Positions 13,539 through 25,701 of a stretch of DNA of 64,000 nucleotides are shown one piece after another. This DNA comes from Aspidiotus rigidus. Taxonomy: Eukaryota; Arthropoda; Insecta; Hemiptera; Diaspididae. Every line of letters begins with the position of its first letter. The first letter of the stretch is position 1. The notes below the pieces were generated by a model that was given only the letters and a program-made list of their open reading frames with translations, did no database searches and was not told where the DNA came from. The translations under genes were made by a program, and so were the position numbers. The stretch lies in the NCBI GenBank assembly GCA_035079385.1, contig JAVHKY010000013.1:10166001-10230000 (forward strand), in the 5' to 3' direction.

Positions 13539-14365
13539 CAGGGATGGAAAGCCAATCGTCAATGGCTTAAAACTGGCTTTTAGCTTTAAGCTGATTGCGG
13601 ATAATGGCTTAAAATATAAGCGATCATTTTGCGCCACCGATGAGCTTCTGACGTTTGACTTTTGGCTGAAGTTGAGCCAATCTATTGCAGGGTTGCCACT
13701 TTCTGGAAAACCGGGAAAAGTCAGGAAATTTTGTTAATCATGGAAAAGTCAAGAAATTTCAATTAAAGTCAGGGAAAAAAATTTTAGCTAAAATTCAGTG
13801 AAAATCGTTACTTGAAAAATTTTCAAACACCTTGAACCTGGAAAAATAAACTGCTCTCTAGCCTCTATTCTGCAAAAAAAAAGTCAGGGAAAACTGGAAA
13901 AATTTGTCTGGAAAACCAGGGAAAGTGAGAGAAAACTGATTCTGAAAAAAGTGACAACCCTGCATTGGTCCAATTTAAGCCAATGTATTGGCTTAATTAG
14001 ACCAATAGATTGGCTCAACTTCAGCCAATGAAAAACTTTGCCACCTTCTTATCATTTCGAAATTTGATGTGGGTTCATTATGATTTATGACTTGAAAGTG
14101 AAGCGTTCGACATTAATTTATTACGATAAGATGGTCAGCTACCGGTCGCCGGCTACTTCATGACTTCTCGTTTTCAACTTTTTTTCTTGTTGTGCGCAGG
14201 CTTATGCGTTTTTATTTTAAGCCAATGAAATTGGCTTTCGGCTGATATTTGGCTTTAAGCTGATGACGAAAAAACGATTGACTGACTTTTGGCTTAACAA
14301 AAAACGGCAAAATATTGACTTAAAACTTAACTTAAGCCATTAATGGCTTAAGCTTTCCATCCCTG
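13539..14365. mobile_element. hAT-type non-autonomous element, 8-bp TSD, strongly palindromic
   Basis: Starts CAGGGATGGAAAGC and ends GCTTTCCATCCCTG, exact terminal inverted repeats. It is flanked by GTCTTTAC (13531-13538) and GTCTTTAT (14366-14373), an 8-bp target duplication with one change, as for hAT elements. The interior is built of many TTGGCTTAA / TTAAGCCAAT phrases in both orientations, so much of it can fold on itself. No transposase is encoded. A second element is nested at 13688-13962. Confidence 0.88.
13688..13962. mobile_element. MITE with CAGGGTTGCCAC ends, nested in the hAT-type element
   Basis: Starts CAGGGTTGCCACTTTCTGG and ends AAAAGTGACAACCCTG. The flanks TATTG and CATTG suggest a 5-bp target duplication with one change. 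The interior repeats AAAGTCAGGGAAA phrases. It splits an inner palindrome of its host element (GCCAATCTATTG before, CATTGGTCCAAT after), so it inserted later. The same family is at 59406-59658. Confidence 0.82.
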
Positions 14366-14639
14366 GTCTTTATCCAATATCCGAAGCTGGATCGAGCAAC
14401 TATGAAAATACATTAAAAACTATCTTTATTTATTTGCTTCCGTCAGAACATTTCTCCTTTTTCTGATTACCCACGTGCGGCCAAGCTCTGATGACGCCAC
14501 ACCGTGTCATGAGTTCAGATTCTGATGACGACGCCAAGACCTCGTGGTAAACTATGTCTCTCTGCGTCTCGTCGAAACTTCTCCGGAAACCAGTAATGTC
14601 ACCGCGTTGTAGTGCACCCTACTGATGTGAACACGCCCT

Positions 14640-14866
14640 CTGGGAAAAGTTGAGAAAATTTCAGGGAATTCGATGGGTTTTGAGAAAGGTCAAGGAATTT
14701 CTTTGATGAAACTGAATTCATAGCTTGAGTAGAAAAGACTCGGTTTCTTTCTTTTGATGCTGTTTGTTCTACGAAATATGAAGGGCAACATTAGAAATTT
14801 GTTGTAGGAAAACTTTGAAAAGTTAGGGAATTTTATCGTAAAGAAGAAGTGGCCCTGTTGCAGGTC
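14640..14866. mobile_element. Decayed copy of the CAGGGTTGCCAC MITE
   Basis: Only the right part is clear: AAAAGTTAGGGAATTTTATC then GAAGTGGCCCTG at 14855-14866. The left part (TTGAGAAAATTTCAGGG) is diverged. No target duplication is visible. Confidence 0.4.
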
Positions 14867-17575
14867 AGTGATCTCCCACCTCTCAGTCCCCGCGATGACG
14901 TCACACCGTTCTACTATAAAGATTTTGGCGAAATGTTCTTCCAAGCCTTGACGTTAGGTTAGGTTTCCGGAGAGATAAACATCTCAAAGTATGCATCTCC
15001 GAAAAAATGGTAGCAGTCCGGAAGGTGAATTATTTTCAAAGTCTGATTCTATTAGTCAGATTGATGTTGCTTTTCGGTCATTGTGCGCTATGTCCGCGTC
15101 ATTAATATCCGTTGTAGTCCTTCAAGTGTTCTCGAGTATGTCAACCTCGTTTCTCATTCACTATTCAATTATTTCGACGCAGTTGTGAGAAGCGGACCCA
15201 GGTCTCTCCTTAAAATGATGTTTCATTCTTTATTCTGCCCAATAATGGTCATTGAAGGAAAATGTTCGCACGTTCCTTCTCGTGATCATATGATACGAGT
15301 TGCGTGTGTATTAAATTAAGAACCAACTTATCAATTCAAAGCTCCGAAGGGTTCAAATCTGGTTCATGACTCATACAAAAACGATATATCTGGTGTACAC
15401 GTAAGCGGTAGTTTTCTACACTCATTGGCCAAGACGAAGAAGCATTACAGGGAAGACTTTATGACCAATTTACGTATACACTCTCGCAAAAGTATATACG
15501 TTCTTCACGAGACGAACCGATTCGCATTACAATCTAGGAAATGACTCGCGTATCGAGTAATTAGTGGTCGGTGTTTCTTTTTTCCACAGTCGCGGCGCGG
15601 CTTTGAGAACACGCACAAATGCTCACCTAATACGAGACGGCCAACTAACCCGACACGTCTTCTACAAAGCTGCATCTACCTTCGCGTAGAAACTGGCCGA
15701 CCGTAATCGTCACGCGTCCCAGCGCCTTCACCTCGTCGTCGTCGTCGTTCCGATCGTCTTCGAAACATTCTTTCCACGTTGAAAACTTCTGTATCTCTCT
15801 CTGCAGACTCGACGACTTCTGTTCGCGGGGGAAATGCGCAGCTGCAAAGAACTATACGAGATCAAATTCTAAAGACACCGATGAGTATTCATTACCATTC
15901 GGTTTCCTGTGCCGCATATTCGACATCGTTCGTCGACTGCATTGTAATTTAATGTTTCAATAATACTACGTATGTATCGGGAGCGATAACAGCCTCGAAA
16001 CTCATTTTTACGCGCCAGAAACGAAGAACGCACCAACCACTGAAACGTACATGTGACAAATTCGCTTGTAAAATTTGCCCGTACAGTTTTTCTTCGGTCG
16101 TATCGAACAGTATAGGTAATAAGCGTGATACCGATTACCGCAAACATCATGACATTGATACACGCTCCAGAAAATATACCCATCCAAGTCGTATCTGCAC
16201 CGTACTATACAATTTTACGCACATATTCTGACACGGTTCTAATTTTAACACCTTTTTGATACATCATAATACTCGCGTACACGAATACTGGAGCACAATG
16301 GTATAGGGATACGCCCTTACTCATCTGGCAAAAGCAGAGTGACTACCAAATATGTGCTGATGCGTATGGGGCATTCAAGACGAACCTATTTATCGTACGC
16401 ATTTTACCATTTGATAATTACGCACTGAGCTAAAGTAGCATTAGTATTGGTCCGTCTATATTTGGCAAACAATACAGGAGCGCTGTCTGAATAGAAATTC
16501 TTCTTTCGCAGTGACCGATGTACAATACGTACATATTTTCAAAAGTGAGACGCCTAATTTCTTCTCTTCTCCTTTTATTACTTTCATTACCGTCAGCAAC
16601 GTTAGAAATGGAAACGTTTTTTGACATTATTAACGAGTCATGAACACCACGCTGCAATAAAACTCGTGAGTTGCAAATACAAACTGACATCTAATGAACA
16701 AAAAATGTGCACAACTTGTAGATCACTTCCGCCATCCTTATTAATTAATCACCCAGCCAGGCAGCCAATCAATCCAGATTCTTTTTATTATGGCTAAATG
16801 AGTACATTATATTGGTGCATGAATGTTCTCACTTCCTCTGAAGTTTTGGGCTCATTCCTTCCTTCCTCTGAGGACAGTATGACTAGCCCTTAGAGTCCTC
16901 ATCTTTTTGCGGTTGAGTTGTAGATTCTCATGGACCCTCTGAAGTTGCTCTTCGAGTTGCATCAAATACTCTTGAGTGTAATCTCCGATCACTGGGTACT
17001 CATAATGAATATATAATACTGATTGATGCGTTAAGTATTCTATTCTCTCAGATTACAAACTTGACTGATTTTTTCAAGTATTTTCTGTACGTAAACCAGG
17101 TGCAACTACAGAACTTCCGTCTTTTTTTCTTTGAATCTGCTCTAACACCTTTTCATCAATTTTATTGAAGACTGCATGTTCGATATCTCATCACTCCATC
17201 AGCCATTTTCGTACTCGTAGTTTCCGCACTTTCCCTCACCTCGATCATTTGCGGGTCCATAGACGCCCCAGGTACCAAGCTTCTCGGTAAAAACGAGAAT
17301 TTCCTCTGACTACGATCTGTCAATTTTACGAATATATGAATTATTCCAACTTGTATAATGTGTCTTGTGATTAAACGTGGGATCTCGGCTGAGCCCCTCC
17401 TCCACCCCAGCTGTTGGAGGCAGCATAAATGGGAAAAACTTTCTGGTGGAGCCAAATGCGTAAAGATTATTTTTAAATTTGCTTTTGTATATTTGAACCG
17501 GACTAACTCGGACTCGAACTTTTCAATTTCCAATAGAGGGTGGGGTAGAGTGCCGGTAAGGGCGCGGTTCCTCGG
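14867..17575. other. No gene recognised; unique CpG-containing DNA
   Basis: 15.3-16.7 kb lacks repeats and is CpG-rich by the standard of this window; see the separate entry at 15560-15860. 16.7-17.5 kb has a TTCC-rich stretch at 16855 and nothing else recognisable. No reading frame matches a known protein. Confidence 0.45.
15560..15860. promoter_or_regulatory. CpG-rich block, candidate promoter or UTR exon
   Basis: The densest run of CG dinucleotides in the left half of the window (for example GTCGCGGCGCGG and the CGTCGTCGTCGTCG run at 15734), unlike the AT-rich surroundings. Minus-strand reading also gives an acidic-then-hydrophobic open stretch that I cannot place. It might hold a transcription start of Clic or of an antisense transcript, but no TATA, Inr or coding evidence decides it. 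Confidence 0.22.
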
Positions 17576-17860
17576 AAATTTTTACGAGAAACCTGTTTTA
17601 TGGGAGAGGGGGGGGGGGGGTAAATTGAAGAAAAATGACGGCAAAGCGTGGGACCTTAGAAAATTTCGACCTCCGAGATTATGATAGGAAGGGACTTGGA
17701 AAATTTCGACTTTCAAGCTATTATAAGATGGTAGAAGGACTTGGAAAAAAAAAAATCGAATATAGAGCTGCATCTCTGATAGGAGGAGCATGACAAAATA
17801 CGGACTTTCGAGCTTGAATGCCCGAGGGTATGAAGTGCTGTGAAAATTGGTAAAACGTGC
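17576..17860. repeat. Degenerate copies of the 45-bp repeat module
   Basis: After AAACCTGTTTTATGGG come a G run and three reverse-orientation units of the form AAAATTTCGAC...GCTATTATAAGATGG...GGGACTTGG. This is the same module as the minisatellite at 41.4-43.1 kb. Confidence 0.65.
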
Positions 17861-18670
17861 AGTAAGGGACTAGGGTGTTCCACCGAAAGATTTTTCACCT
17901 AGAAAAATTCGCCGATTAAGATTCACCTATAGAAAGTTTACCTACAGATAATTCATCTGAGAAATAGTGGTTCCCCACATGGTAAGTTCACCGTGACGAA
18001 AGTTCACCGACAAAATTCGATTATAATATTTTTATTATTGAAGTTAATTAATCAGTTTAATTTACGTTTAATAACAATAAAAAATTAATTTAATAATTTT
18101 ATTCTTGATTAATAAAATTAAATTTTATACACATTTTTTATATTTTCAAGTCTTATTTATTTTTATATTTTAATTAAATTTAATTTTGAAAAACAATAAA
18201 TAAATAAATAAAATAAAATAATTGAAATGAATATAAATTTTAAATAATTATTTATTGAAATAAACATTATTTATCAACATTCTTAAATGAAATTTTAAAT
18301 AAATAAATTGATTTAATAAATTAAAAGTTATAAATAATAAAATAATGTATTAATTTAATTAATTTGATTCCTAAATAGTAATAATTTATTATTTCTCTGT
18401 AATTTCTTTTTATAACTTCCATAAAAATAACATACAAGTGCTATACTAACAATTAATAAGTAAACAAATAATGAATAATAATAATTAAAAAAAATAAATG
18501 AATAAAAAAAAAAAAAAACAAAAAACAACAGAAATATACCTTTTCTCCATGATAAAATATTGCTTTGTATTTTAGTCTAGTCTAGATACAGAACATAGTA
18601 TGTTACGAGCTCGTCATGAGGGGGGTGAGGAAAAACCAATGGTAAAACTCACCCAACCCTCGTGATTGAA

Positions 18671-18702
<32 letters not shown>

Positions 18703-18990
18703 TGGTAATAATTCAATTAAATAAATTTTCTTTATTAAATCATTATTCATTTAAATAATTTTATAAATGAAATTTGGTGTATCAATTCAAAGCATCAAAT
18801 AAAAGTCGAACAGCTGATTGAAAAAGGTAAATTTCGTCGTCGGTGTCGGTGAACTTAGAAAAAGAAGATGAACTTTCCTGACAGTGAAGAAAAAACTGAC
18901 AGGTGAACTTTCCTGTCGATGATGTGTACATTCCTTCAAAAAGAATTACTCGGTGAAAAAACTTTCGGTGAACTGGTCGGATCCCGTGCA
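17860..18990. mobile_element. AT-rich element with inverted ends (TTCACCGAAAG)
   Basis: The left end GTTCCACCGAAAGATTTTTC (17877) and the right end, read on the minus strand, GTTCACCGAAAGTTTTTTC (from 18973), match over about 20 of 23 bases. Both ends then carry further TTCACC phrases. Between them lies ~600 bp of very AT-rich sequence (18010-18540) and a ~25-base A run at 18678. No transposase is visible. Exact ends and target duplication are uncertain. Confidence 0.6.
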
Positions 18991-19019
18991 GTAAAAATAC
19001 TGAAAAATGATATGAAAAC

Positions 19020-19590
19020 ATGCAACAATAATCTGAAAACATGAAGTATACTGTGACCAAAGGAGATACATAAACTATCAAAATCGACCTAAACACGATC
19101 AAAATAGACAAAAAGCGACCAAAATTGGGGGAAAAAATGACAGAAAATCACCAAAGTCGAAAGCTAACAACCTGTAAATGACCTGAATTGACTGAAATTA
19201 TTCAGAAACGTTGAAACCCGAGCAAAATGAAATGAAAAACGACCATGCACGGAAACCAACAAAAAACAACCAAGAACGTTGAAAATTAACCAAGAAGATG
19301 ACAAAGAATAACCGAAGACGGCCGAAAGACATCAAAAATTGACCAAGTGGACCAACAAACGAGCAAAATTGACCCATGAAAAAAAAACAACGATCAAAAT
19401 CTACCAAAAATATTCAGAAAGAACCACAAACGCCTCAAATCGACCATAAAGTGACCAACGACGGTCATAAAAATTACCACAAGCAGGGGGAAAAAAAGAG
19501 ACAACCAGAGAAGGACCTAATTTGACCAAGGTACGGCTGGTCAACAAATCTTTCAGAAGTATCAAATCTGGCCATAAATGCAAAACCTGC
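19020..19590. repeat. Quasi-tandem GACCAAAA-type low-complexity tract
   Basis: About 570 bp in which phrases such as CGACCAAAATTG, TTGACCAAG and CGACCATAAAGTGACCAA recur every 10-20 bases with much variation. The strand is purine/AC-biased with few T runs. It looks like a very old, degenerate minisatellite lying directly beside the AT-rich element. Confidence 0.55.
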
Positions 19591-22500
19591 AAAAACTTGC
19601 GACATCAAATTTGGGTCTTCTACATGCATGGATCATCCAGATTTCTTATTAAATTGAGGCTACCACTCAACCCCCAAAAATATTGAGTAATATGGAAATC
19701 GTACCTTTGGTGGTCGCGGTTTTCTGGATCCAGACGAGGGTTCCTCACACATTTTCAGAGGTGGTTAACTCATACCCTCGTATTCTCTATAGAGGGGTGA
19801 GGTGTCGGTAAAGACATCGAAAATTTCAAAACTCGACGACACAACACAGAGGACAAACGAAATATGAACGATTCGATTCCCTCCTCAAAATTCCGTCTGA
19901 AGGGAGCTGCAAATATGGACCTAATATCTGAAAGGACTTACCCTTTTGCCTTCGGGTGCAGAGAAGAACGTACTCAAGGATGGCATCACTGCGCCTTCTT
20001 CGTATCCTGGTGCGAATTAGAAATATTTCGGCAATTTATTCCTTCTAAAACCATTGCGACGAATCGACAATGATTCTCCTTAGGATAAAGAATGAGAGCG
20101 CATGAGCTTGCACTCGAATTGGAGGTGCGGCGATTAAGCCTCGAACTTCATTACTGGACATAGTGGCATTGATTGGGATCGGAGGTCGTAGCGATTATTC
20201 CTCGAATTACTTTATTGGCCATGATGGTATTGATTGGGCCCTAAAAAATGTTCCTTCGATATCGATGCGAAATTCGTATGTGAAAAGAGAAAGTGTTCAG
20301 AAGATGTCGAAGAATTGATATCAGTTTATTATGTCGTACATGATGTTGTCGAAAAGGTGTATAATATTCGGGGATTACATATTATATGAAATGGACTTAA
20401 ATTAAAATCCTGCCGAAGATGAAAAGATATTACGATCGTGTGTCGAGTGCTATACACTTTTTTTTTCTTATCAGCGAACATCACTTCTTTGATATTCCGA
20501 AATGATCAGAAACATGCGTATTGTGTACTTCTTAACTCGGTGTTGATACTCTAAATACAAAATACGAAAGTGGCTAACGAGTTATCGAACATGCAGTCAT
20601 TGATGAAAGTGATGAGAAGGTAATATTAGAGCAGATAGAAGGAAGTTCTGTAGCTTTGTGCACATGTAATCATTCGAGTTAGTAACTTGAGAATCAAATA
20701 GAGTGTGAAAACTTGACGTATCCGCTAGTATCGTATTTTTGATAGGTACTCATCATTTTGCTTCTCGAGATCGGGAATTACACTTAATGAAAAACTTCTA
20801 GTCTTTTATTTCGATCTCTCGAAGAAAGGTATCGAAAAACTTTGACTATGTGAAGAATATCGATTGGTTGATTGCTTTCCGCCTGGATGAAAATTTAGTT
20901 TACAAACGTAAGCATTTCCACATCTTTTACCACATTTCATCTCTGGGAATCCCAAGCAAAACGTCTCGAAATTGTACGACCTCCTTTTTTTTTTTTCTTT
21001 CATTTTGCGTTTGTTTATTTTCCTGTAATTTATTGTGTCACGGTAATTTCAAAATTACAAATACAGTTTGATAAACTGTAGTATGATGTGCGACACTTTT
21101 GTAACGAAATTGGGAACATATATTATCGTTCATTGGCTTATAAACATTCGTAGTGCGATAAGTTGTTCTCTATTATATTATTTCGTTATTTTTTATTACT
21201 AAATCATAGTTTACTAATTAAGTATGTTTCGAAATTCAATGGTTAATGTGGCGAACGCAATTTTATAGCCGTTCGAAGATTTAACTGAACAAGGGGGAAG
21301 GAAATATATGTTCGATTTAACGCGAGCTACCAAGTTACCGTGTTGAATAATCAACGTAATTGTGATCATCTGTATTTTGTGGTTTTTCTGTACCCACTTG
21401 CCTGGAAAACCATGTCGAAGAAGCACTTACAACATTGAGAGTTTGTGAAATTGTATCCAAAATTGTGTTTGGTAATTGAAATTGGATGAACGCCTCTTCA
21501 TCTTAATTCTTTACGAACGAAAAAAAAAACAACTCAAATGTACGGCTTCCTCAGACGCAGCGTAAGGCTTCATTCAATTACTTCGCCTCTCTTTTTGACA
21601 AGGTTAAATTAAATGAAAAATAATCACGCGATACAAAACTGTCGACAATAATTTGAAGGCGGAAGATCTTTCTTTTTTCGGATCGTCATTAGGTGATCTT
21701 TACGGCAAACCGAATTGAGTACCGAAAATACTTTTTTCTGGATGATTCTCTTAGTCTTGGTATTTTGAAATGAAGAACATTGAGCCGTGCGATGATTTAA
21801 AGAACTTCGTCTCGCATTATCGAGAGTGGTTAGTGAGAAACCCCGAGCACTTTCATGTATGGCCGAAGAAGAGTTATCGAAAAATGAAACCAGTTTTTTG
21901 TAGAATTTCGACTCTCGAGCAATATATGTATTTATACTAAGGAGACGAGGGAAAGAGGAGTGCGCAAAGATACCAGGAGAGCTAGCCTGATGTAGCCTGT
22001 CTCTGCTAGTCCCCATTCTAGATACCGATATATTCCCAGTTTATGACGTCATAAGAGTAGTCCCTTTATAGGTCAAGGTCGATCGTCCACATTGGTCGAG
22101 GCCACTGGGTTGTAGAGATGAAACCTTTTCTTCAGGAGAGGGAAAGAGGTAGACCAGTATATTATCGACAGGAGTTTTCGGAAAAAATGTGCGGCCAGCC
22201 GGCAAAGCTCGGAGCTCGAAATGTTTTCAAGTTCTCCTCGTATCATGTATAACTTGGGAGAGGGGGGCCTGTGACGCCATAGTTTGATGACGTCATAGAT
22301 CAGTTTTTTCTAAATACCCCTGATATTATATATAGTTCCAAAGTCCGGGCCTGTGACGTCACAATCTATATTTCTCAACTGAGTCCCCCTCCTACCCCTC
22401 TATCATACATGGCTCGGAGGTCAACATTAAATTTTTCGAAGCCCCCCCTCTTATCACATGTAGCTCCAAAGTCCGGATCTGTGACGTCACAATTCGATGA

Positions 22501-24116
22501 CTTCGTAGATCCCCCGTAAATCCAATTTCCCTACTACCCCTCGTTGAACTCCGCTAAGGAACCCATGAGTTTTCTATAGTGAGTTGGGCTGAGGGCCAGG
22601 CCAGATCGTTTGTATGGCGTAGTGGGTGGTCATACTTGTATTCAAAACCTAAATCAGGCTGAGAGCCGCGGAAACTACGCAAATTCCCAGGGTAGGAGGT
22701 TCAGTAAAGCCAGGAGTGCTGGTCTTGGATATCGTACTGTAGATCAGATTGAAAATCTTCCCCAATAAGCAATTCATTAACTCATATTCTTAGCTTTTGC
22801 ACCATTGCGAATCGTTGCAAAGAACATTGACATTTGTGGATCCAAAATATTCCGTGCTAGTGGGTTCTGGTTCAGTGTTTTTATTTGTGAACCAAACTCA
22901 TCCGATAATCTGGTTCAATACTTTTCTCAATGCTGAAAAATATGAGAATTATATCTTGTAGTATGTTGCCGGTTACAAAGAATCGATGCGCCCACTTTCA
23001 ACCTCCTATAGTGAAGCAGGAATGAGATTGCTGCACCATTTCATCTTGTGATATCTAAGATTACGTTATTTCTAACTACGTATAAAGGATACGTATCGTT
23101 TTCTTAATCGACGAAACCATAATAATTATTCTTTCCAAACTTGCCAACTTGTTATCGAGTGCTCACTCGGTTCCAGAACTCGATATTACAACATTGTCAT
23201 TAAGAACTCGTTTTCTAGCGTCATCATTGAGAAACCGCCTTTTTTATATAGAAGGGAAAAAATACGAGTACCGGAAATTGTTTGCATCCAACTAGACTTA
23301 CATTGTGCCACATATATCGTAGGTATCACGAGGTATAAAAAATTACTTACACCGGCACTTGACATTCTCGTGTACGCAGTATACGTAATCGTTTGACGGA
23401 TTCGCTTAAAAATAGATTTTAGAAGCGCGCAAAAAATTCAGTTACTTTCTTTTTTCTTGACATTATTGATATTTTATGCAAATAATCGCGGAATCGCGAC
23501 CTTTCTGGATTAAAGCGATGAAGAATGCTATACTATTATGTCCTCGTATGTAAATCCTACAATTATCCAGACATTGTTGATCCGATTTGTATTGATTATA
23601 TCGACTGTGGAGTGATAACGGAAGTTTCAAGAGCTATGGAACTCCCAGATACTTTTATCCGTCTTCTGCGTAAAAACTCATTTGATAGGTTCTAATTTTG
23701 GAGCTCTTTCTTCTTCGAAGATTAAGACTTCCCTACGCTTATGATGAAGGAGAAACTCCGATAGAAATCCTAAAACATAGTCTTGAGATATGCTCTTCTC
23801 CGTCCAATACTTTTGGGAGGTTTGTAGAAGAACTTTATAAAGTGTATTCATCTCCGTGTGACAAGGTACTCAAAGCCCCGCTCCCTCTCCTCCCGTTATT
23901 GTATTGATTAATAACAAATGATTTCAATCTAATGCGAAGGGTCTCTCAAAGTGTATTTACTTTTTAGATGGAAATACGACTTGTAGCTCAGCTAAATGAG
24001 CAAGTTTGTTATGACCACATTTTAGATTTATGAAGCCCTTCTCTGTCATAAACATTGATGTGTACTGTTTATTTTGGAGGACGTTTGAATGAAAATTTTC
24101 ATTTCTTTTGTTTCAG
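19591..24116. other. No gene recognised before Clic exon a; repeat mosaic at 22.0-22.6 kb
   Basis: 19.8-19.9 kb has another copy of the dispersed GTCTTTACCGACACC phrase (inverted). 22.02-22.56 kb has three diverged module copies (GTAGCTCCAAAGTCCGG, GTGACGTCACAAT) with TGACGTCA at 22044, 22289, 22354 and 22482. 20.1-21.9 and 22.7-24.1 kb look unique and hold only short chance ORFs. The missing first coding exon of Clic was looked for here and not found. Confidence 0.5.
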
Positions 24117-24259
24117 GCTTCAACAATTGATGGACGAAGAAAAGGAGCTTGTCTGTTCTGCCAGGAGTATTTCATGGATTTGTATTTGTTAGCCGAACTG
24201 AAAACAATCAGTTTGAAAGTGACCACAGTAGATATGCAGAAGCCACCCCCAGATTTCAG
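24117..24259 (+). CDS. Clic: Clic, internal coding exon a (thioredoxin-like N-domain with CLFC motif)
   Basis: Chloride intracellular channel / EXC-4 family protein, a soluble GST-fold protein that can associate with membranes. The exon opens after a TTTCAG acceptor and reads ASTIDGRRKGACLFC, then QEYFMDLYLLAELKTISL, ending VDMQKPPPDF plus two bases of an Arg codon before GTAACT. The CLFC motif lies where CLICs carry the glutaredoxin-like active site, and the helix after it is the segment proposed to insert in membranes in the family. In flies the sequence just before this exon is a short acidic N-terminus ending in a Glu-Ile-Glu-Leu run. That part was not found in this window, so the start codon lies in an unrecognised upstream exon or outside. 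Frame on entry is 0 and phase on exit is 2. The near identity to insect Clic makes this call very secure; channel activity itself is debated for the family. Confidence 0.96.
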
Positions 24260-24949
24260 GTAACTAGAAAAATGATAATTGTCCTCGGAGATGATCTGTT
24301 TGTTCATTTTGAATCGGAGTATTCGAAGTCTTACTCAATTCTGGATCATGACAAGCTCTCTGCTGGTCAGAGACGAAAAAGTCGAAAAGATTTCATAGCT
24401 TATTCACGTAATTTTCTGGTAAAGAAGACGAGCAGATTCGTCAGAAATGAAAGTGTCTTATCTGACTGTGCTAAAGATGGCTGCTTGACTAATGGCTAAA
24501 AGGTCTTTATCAACTTGGAATTCCGAAAGTGGCGCGGTAGAAATGGGTGGATAGGCACCAAACCACAATATGAAGATCTACACGTGGTCCTTTTAAAGGA
24601 AAGTGCAAGTTAAGAATCGCTGGTGTAATGATTGAACGTACCATAAATTGGGGTATTTGAAATCAGTATCTGGTCGATTAATTAAACTCGTCGGATTAGT
24701 GGACTTGTTAATTATGAATGATTTTTCTAGAGGTCAAAAATTTGTTTCAACTGCAAGTTTTTTCTTCTTTCAATACACGATACAATTCATATAAAGATGC
24801 TTGGGTATCTGATCATTACTCTGAGATTAGATTCCTGATCTATGTTTGAAAGAATGTCAAACTGGGAAATGTGCATTAGTATAATGTGAGTATCGACGTT
24901 GAAACAATATTTTTCAGACGACAATTCTCTCACAATATGATATAATAGA

Positions 24950-25065
24950 GGGTGGACTTTTGAGGCACCTGCCTCTCTTGTAAACGGGGATGAGCGTTAT
25001 TGGAGTCGATTTCATGATTTTGGCACTCCTGAATTCAAATAATGTCATTACATCATCTTTGGAAA
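24950..25065. repeat. Dispersed repeat, copy 1 (inverted relative to the others)
   Basis: Carries AGCGTTATTGGAGTCGATTT, then CTCCTGAATTC and AGGCACCTGCCTC. This is the reverse complement of phrases in the copies near 27.1 and 33.1 kb (AATTCAACAGAGTC, CGACTCCAAGAACG). Decayed; no coding content. Confidence 0.5.
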
Positions 25066-25319
25066 TCATTTTGAGTACGATGAGGTGAAAGTAGAACACG
25101 GGATATTAAAAGGATCTCGAGAGCAGTGTACTATCCTAATTTATTAGTCAGCTTATATGAGTATTTCAGGGTACCACCCAATCATCATTTTGTATCTCGA
25201 CTAAAGATCAAGGCATAAAGCATTGGTTCTTATAGATATAACACTGTGATCTCATTAGGTACAACAATACCACGTTTCGATTGGTTCACTGTTTAACCCA
25301 CGTGCTGCGTTTCTATTGG

Positions 25320-25400
25320 CTATACCAAGTTTGCTGTCATCTTCTTTGTTGGTTCTGTTTTCCTTTTTTGTCCAATCATCAAGCCGAACCTTCTTCCAGT
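25320..25400 (-). pseudogene. Small PLE-family tail fragment
   Basis: The minus-strand reading ends GLMIGQKRKTEPTKKMTANL. It aligns, in protein and DNA, with the tail LVIRRGRIETTNKMTAHLV of the GIY-YIG fragment at 59.2-59.3 kb. It is therefore a second piece of the same retroelement family, with nothing else of it nearby. Confidence 0.5.
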
Positions 25401-25701
25401 GTCAAACATAGAGGCTGACTTTTCTCTTTGATGGTATATCACATGGACATGCCATAACGACAGAGAAGAAAGAAATTTGAAAGTGAGAAATACCAAAAAC
25501 TGGCACTTAGTCATTCATAATCAGCTGATTTTATCTATGTTTTTCTAATTCATCGACTGACTCATGTACCCTCGAGTCAGACGGCTTTCCAAGAAGAACT
25601 AGTGACAATTAAGCACCTGACCAGGATGAATCGAGTTAGGGTGGACACTGACTTGAAAATGCCTCGACTCCACGACCTCCTTCTCCAGGGATCATCTAGA
25701 C

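Noticed and set aside
15680..15800. Minus-strand acidic ORF (DDRNDDDDEV and following) as an exon of an antisense gene
   Set aside because: Plausible-looking splice signals exist but no family match; the acidic run is the translation of a GTC triplet repeat.
20580..20620. A possible first coding exon of Clic ending in AAG before GTAATA
   Set aside because: The reading before the donor does not resemble the Clic N-terminus (no Glu-Ile-Glu-Leu run), and no start context supports it.
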